From contig CAVGND010000034.1 of NCBI GenBank assembly GCA_963630555.1, positions 1-17,208 on the forward strand: 17,208 nt of DNA, read 5' to 3'. Position numbers and translations under genes: made by a program. Positions 15,543-17,208 of this stretch are shown in pieces; position 1 is the stretch's first letter; each line of letters opens with the position of its first letter. The notes below the pieces were generated by a model. The model saw only the letters and a program-made list of their open reading frames with translations, did not search any database and was not told the DNA's origin. The DNA is from CAVALG01 sp963630555. Lineage in GTDB: Bacteria > Bacillota > Clostridia > Oscillospirales > Acutalibacteraceae.

Positions 15543-16517
15543 TTAATACAGTGCGTTGTTTGCGTTAATTTTCTTTACTATTGCGTTTACCGTATGGGTC
15601 ATAACAAGTCCGATAAGGCTTGTTGCCAAACCGGTGGCGGCGGCTATACCCATACTGCCCTCACGGCCCGAAGTCATTTGTTCGAATGTGTACATCGCAA
15701 ACTGGTTAATAACCTTCAGAACATTACCGTCGGTCAACTGAGAGATAAAGTAGTTAAGACCAAGACCGGAGGAGAATATGCTACCCATCTGGGTTATGAG
15801 AACCAGGCAGCCCATCGGGAGCATTTCGGGTAATGATACATAGCGTATCTGTTTAAGTCTTCCGGCACCGTCAAGGTTTGCCGCTTCAAACAGGCAGGGG
15901 TCTATAGCCAAAAGCGCCGCAAAGAAGTAAAGTGCTGCCTGACCTGCATTCTGCCAGAAATCGGCAAAAACGATTATCGGCGGCCAAACGGCAGGAACGG
16001 AGAAAAAGTTTATCGGCTCTTTCCGCCCGAATGACATAAGCAGCGAGTTGATTATACCCGCCTGAGTATTATCGAAAAGGAGAATAATTATGTAAAGCAC
16101 GCAGGATACAGATACAAAACTTGTCATAAGCATTGAAGTCTGATATATCTTGCTTGCAATTCTGCTTCTTATTTCATAAAGCAGCAGTGCGAAGAACATT
16201 CCTGCGAAGAAGTTTACCGTAACTATTGAAGCGACACGGTAAAGCACGGTATTGCGGACGAGTATATACAACTGATCCGAAGCGACTATATAACGGAAGT
16301 TTTCAAGTCCGATCCAGGGACTGCCCATAATACCGTCAATATAGTTGTAACTTTTAAAGTTAATAAGTATTCCGTACATCGGAACATAGGTAAATATTAT
16401 CGTAAGGACGACAGCAGGAATGCAGAGCATAATATACGGAATGTTGTGCAGCAACTGCTCGCCAAACGTTCTTTTTCTGTTTAGGGTGGGAACTACCACC
16501 ATTGAATCTTGATCCAC
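15543..16517 (-). CDS. CUT1 ABC sugar importer permease, LplB/YteP type
   Basis: 324 residues from GTG 16517, with AAGGGG 8 bases upstream; the next ATG is residue 6. The cytosolic start (about 1-25) is followed by IPYIMLCIPAVVLTIIFTYV and then VPMYGILINFKSYNYIDGI, GSPWIGLENFRYI, the typical opening of LplB/YteP permeases. About six membrane helices are present. The EAA loop is at about 208-230 (FEAANLDGAGRLKQIRYVSL). It is the first gene of the importer and surface-protein unit, 75 bases after the preceding gene, with a hairpin in that gap. Function as the second membrane subunit of the importer is secure; the substrate is not known. Confidence 0.93.
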   Translation of the reverse strand: MDQDSMVVVPTLNRKRTFGEQLLHNIPYIMLCIPAVVLTIIFTYVPMYGILINFKSYNYIDGIMGSPWIGLENFRYIVASDQLYILVRNTVLYRVASIVTVNFFAGMFFALLLYEIRSRIASKIYQTSMLMTSFVSVSCVLYIIILLFDNTQAGIINSLLMSFGRKEPINFFSVPAVWPPIIVFADFWQNAGQAALYFFAALLAIDPCLFEAANLDGAGRLKQIRYVSLPEMLPMGCLVLITQMGSIFSSGLGLNYFISQLTDGNVLKVINQFAMYTFEQMTSGREGSMGIAAATGLATSLIGLVMTHTVNAIVKKINANNALY

Positions 16518-16545
16518 TGTAAAATCCCCTTGCTTAAAAGCGTCT

Positions 16546-16579
16546 TAACTTCCCCTGAGGCTTTCGCCTCGGGGAAGTT
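16546..16579 (-). terminator. Intercistronic hairpin, probable terminator or attenuator
   Basis: AACTTCCCC...GAGGC pairs with GCCTC GGGGAAGTT across loop TTTC, with a single bulged T at 16556. On the minus strand only a short TTAAGA follows, so as a terminator it looks leaky. It ends 29 bases before the GTG of the first permease gene, which leaves no room for a separate promoter after it. Confidence 0.65.
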
Positions 16580-16592
16580 TAAAATTAATTAA

Positions 16593-17208
16593 TTACATAA
16601 TCGGATTATCATCAGTAACCGATATTTCGTTTGCCGGCGCTGCCGCAACATCGGCTGCCGCCGCATCTCCCTTAATGCCTTTTAAAGCTTTAATGAGGAG
16701 AATAATAAGCACAACACTGCCCGCAAGTGCAAGAAGGATAAGAGCCGAGAGTACGATAATTAAAATCCATTCAGCTGTGCTGATTGAAGATATCTTACCG
16801 TCGGTCTTAACGGTAACAGTGCCCGAACCGCCGCCCGAGCCCTCGGTTTCTTCATCTTCCGACATTTTCTCTTCAAGAGCGGATACGGCTGTATTCAACT
16901 GGTCGTCGGTAAGTCCGGCAGCCTTAAGGTCGTCAACCGTGAGTTCTTCGCCTTTTTCAGCCGCTTTGTCAAATATGGCTTTGGCTACATCGTCGGTAAT
17001 ATCAACGCCCAAATCTTTAAAGAGTTTTGTAACTGCGTCAGCGTCTTTGGCGGCAACTATCTCTTTTATAAGTTCGGCTTTTGCTTCATCATCGCTTACC
17101 TCGGAATCAGCCGAATCCGTACCGTCTTTGTCCTTGTCGCTGCTGTACTGCTTAGGAGCATCAAGTTCCGCAAGCGTTTTTACGGTTTTGCCGGTAAGCG
17201 CCTTAACG
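16593..17208 (-). CDS. C-terminal part of a membrane-anchored surface protein (partial)
   Basis: The frame is open from the window edge to TAA at 16593, about 204 residues. A TTG at 17012 gives a shorter frame, but good coding continues upstream of it (VKALTGKTVKTLAELDAPKQ and on), so the gene starts outside the window. The visible part is acidic and mostly helical (ELTVDDLKAAGLTDDQLNTA), then a Glu/Gly-rich linker EDEETEGSGGGSG, then one membrane helix (WILIIVLSALILLALAGSVV and on) and an Ala-rich tail ending NEISVTDDNPIM. The order of acidic linker, membrane helix and short tail is the same as in the cohesin protein of the operon. It may therefore be another surface anchor or scaffold, but no cohesin is visible in this part. 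Confidence 0.75.
   Translation of the reverse strand, partial: VKALTGKTVKTLAELDAPKQYSSDKDKDGTDSADSEVSDDEAKAELIKEIVAAKDADAVTKLFKDLGVDITDDVAKAIFDKAAEKGEELTVDDLKAAGLTDDQLNTAVSALEEKMSEDEETEGSGGGSGTVTVKTDGKISSISTAEWILIIVLSALILLALAGSVVLIILLIKALKGIKGDAAAADVAAAPANEISVTDDNPIM

Noticed and set aside
1..17208. CRISPR array or replication origin
   Set aside because: No regularly spaced direct repeats and no origin-like box clusters were seen.

Overview
The window looks like chromosome from a gut-type, anaerobic Gram-positive bacterium of the Clostridia, most likely Ruminococcaceae/Oscillospiraceae. The clues are AGGAGG-type ribosome binding sites, a lipobox-bearing solute-binding lipoprotein, CUT1 sugar permeases with no ATPase beside them (as where a shared MsmX-type ATPase is used), and a cohesin/dockerin pair. 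All supported genes are on the minus strand, so transcription runs from right to left. The genus is inferred.

Right and centre (16593-17208, then 16517 down to 2602): after the 3' end of a membrane-anchored surface protein and an intercistronic hairpin comes a tightly packed six-gene unit. In order of transcription it holds: an LplB/YteP-type permease; a YtcP/LplC-type permease; a lipoprotein solute-binding protein; a secreted protein with one cohesin domain and a C-terminal membrane anchor; a secreted protein with two concanavalin/LamG-like domains; and a giant 2224-residue secreted protein with LamG-like modules, TIG/Ig-like modules, a pectate-lyase-like beta-helix and a C-terminal dockerin. 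A strong hairpin terminator closes the unit. The simplest reading is a self-contained glycan capture and import locus. The dockerin would dock the giant beta-helix protein onto the membrane-held cohesin, and products would pass to the binding protein and permeases. The glycan, and whether the beta-helix is an active enzyme, cannot be read from the sequence.

Left of the terminator: a membrane-anchored hypothetical protein (1642-2460), then a 273-bp element with about 21-bp terminal inverted repeats and TA duplications (MITE-like), inserted a few bases beyond that gene's stop. Next come an intergenic stretch with one strong hairpin and a complete tRNA-Ser(GGA) gene with promoter, encoded CCA and terminator.

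Left edge (1-850): decayed small genes that resemble cargo of integrative/conjugative elements, lying downstream of the tRNA 3' end. Beyond them is the 5' part of a membrane protein, possibly a sensor kinase, with its own promoter and two overlapping inverted repeats in its leader. This end looks like the remnant of an integrated element.
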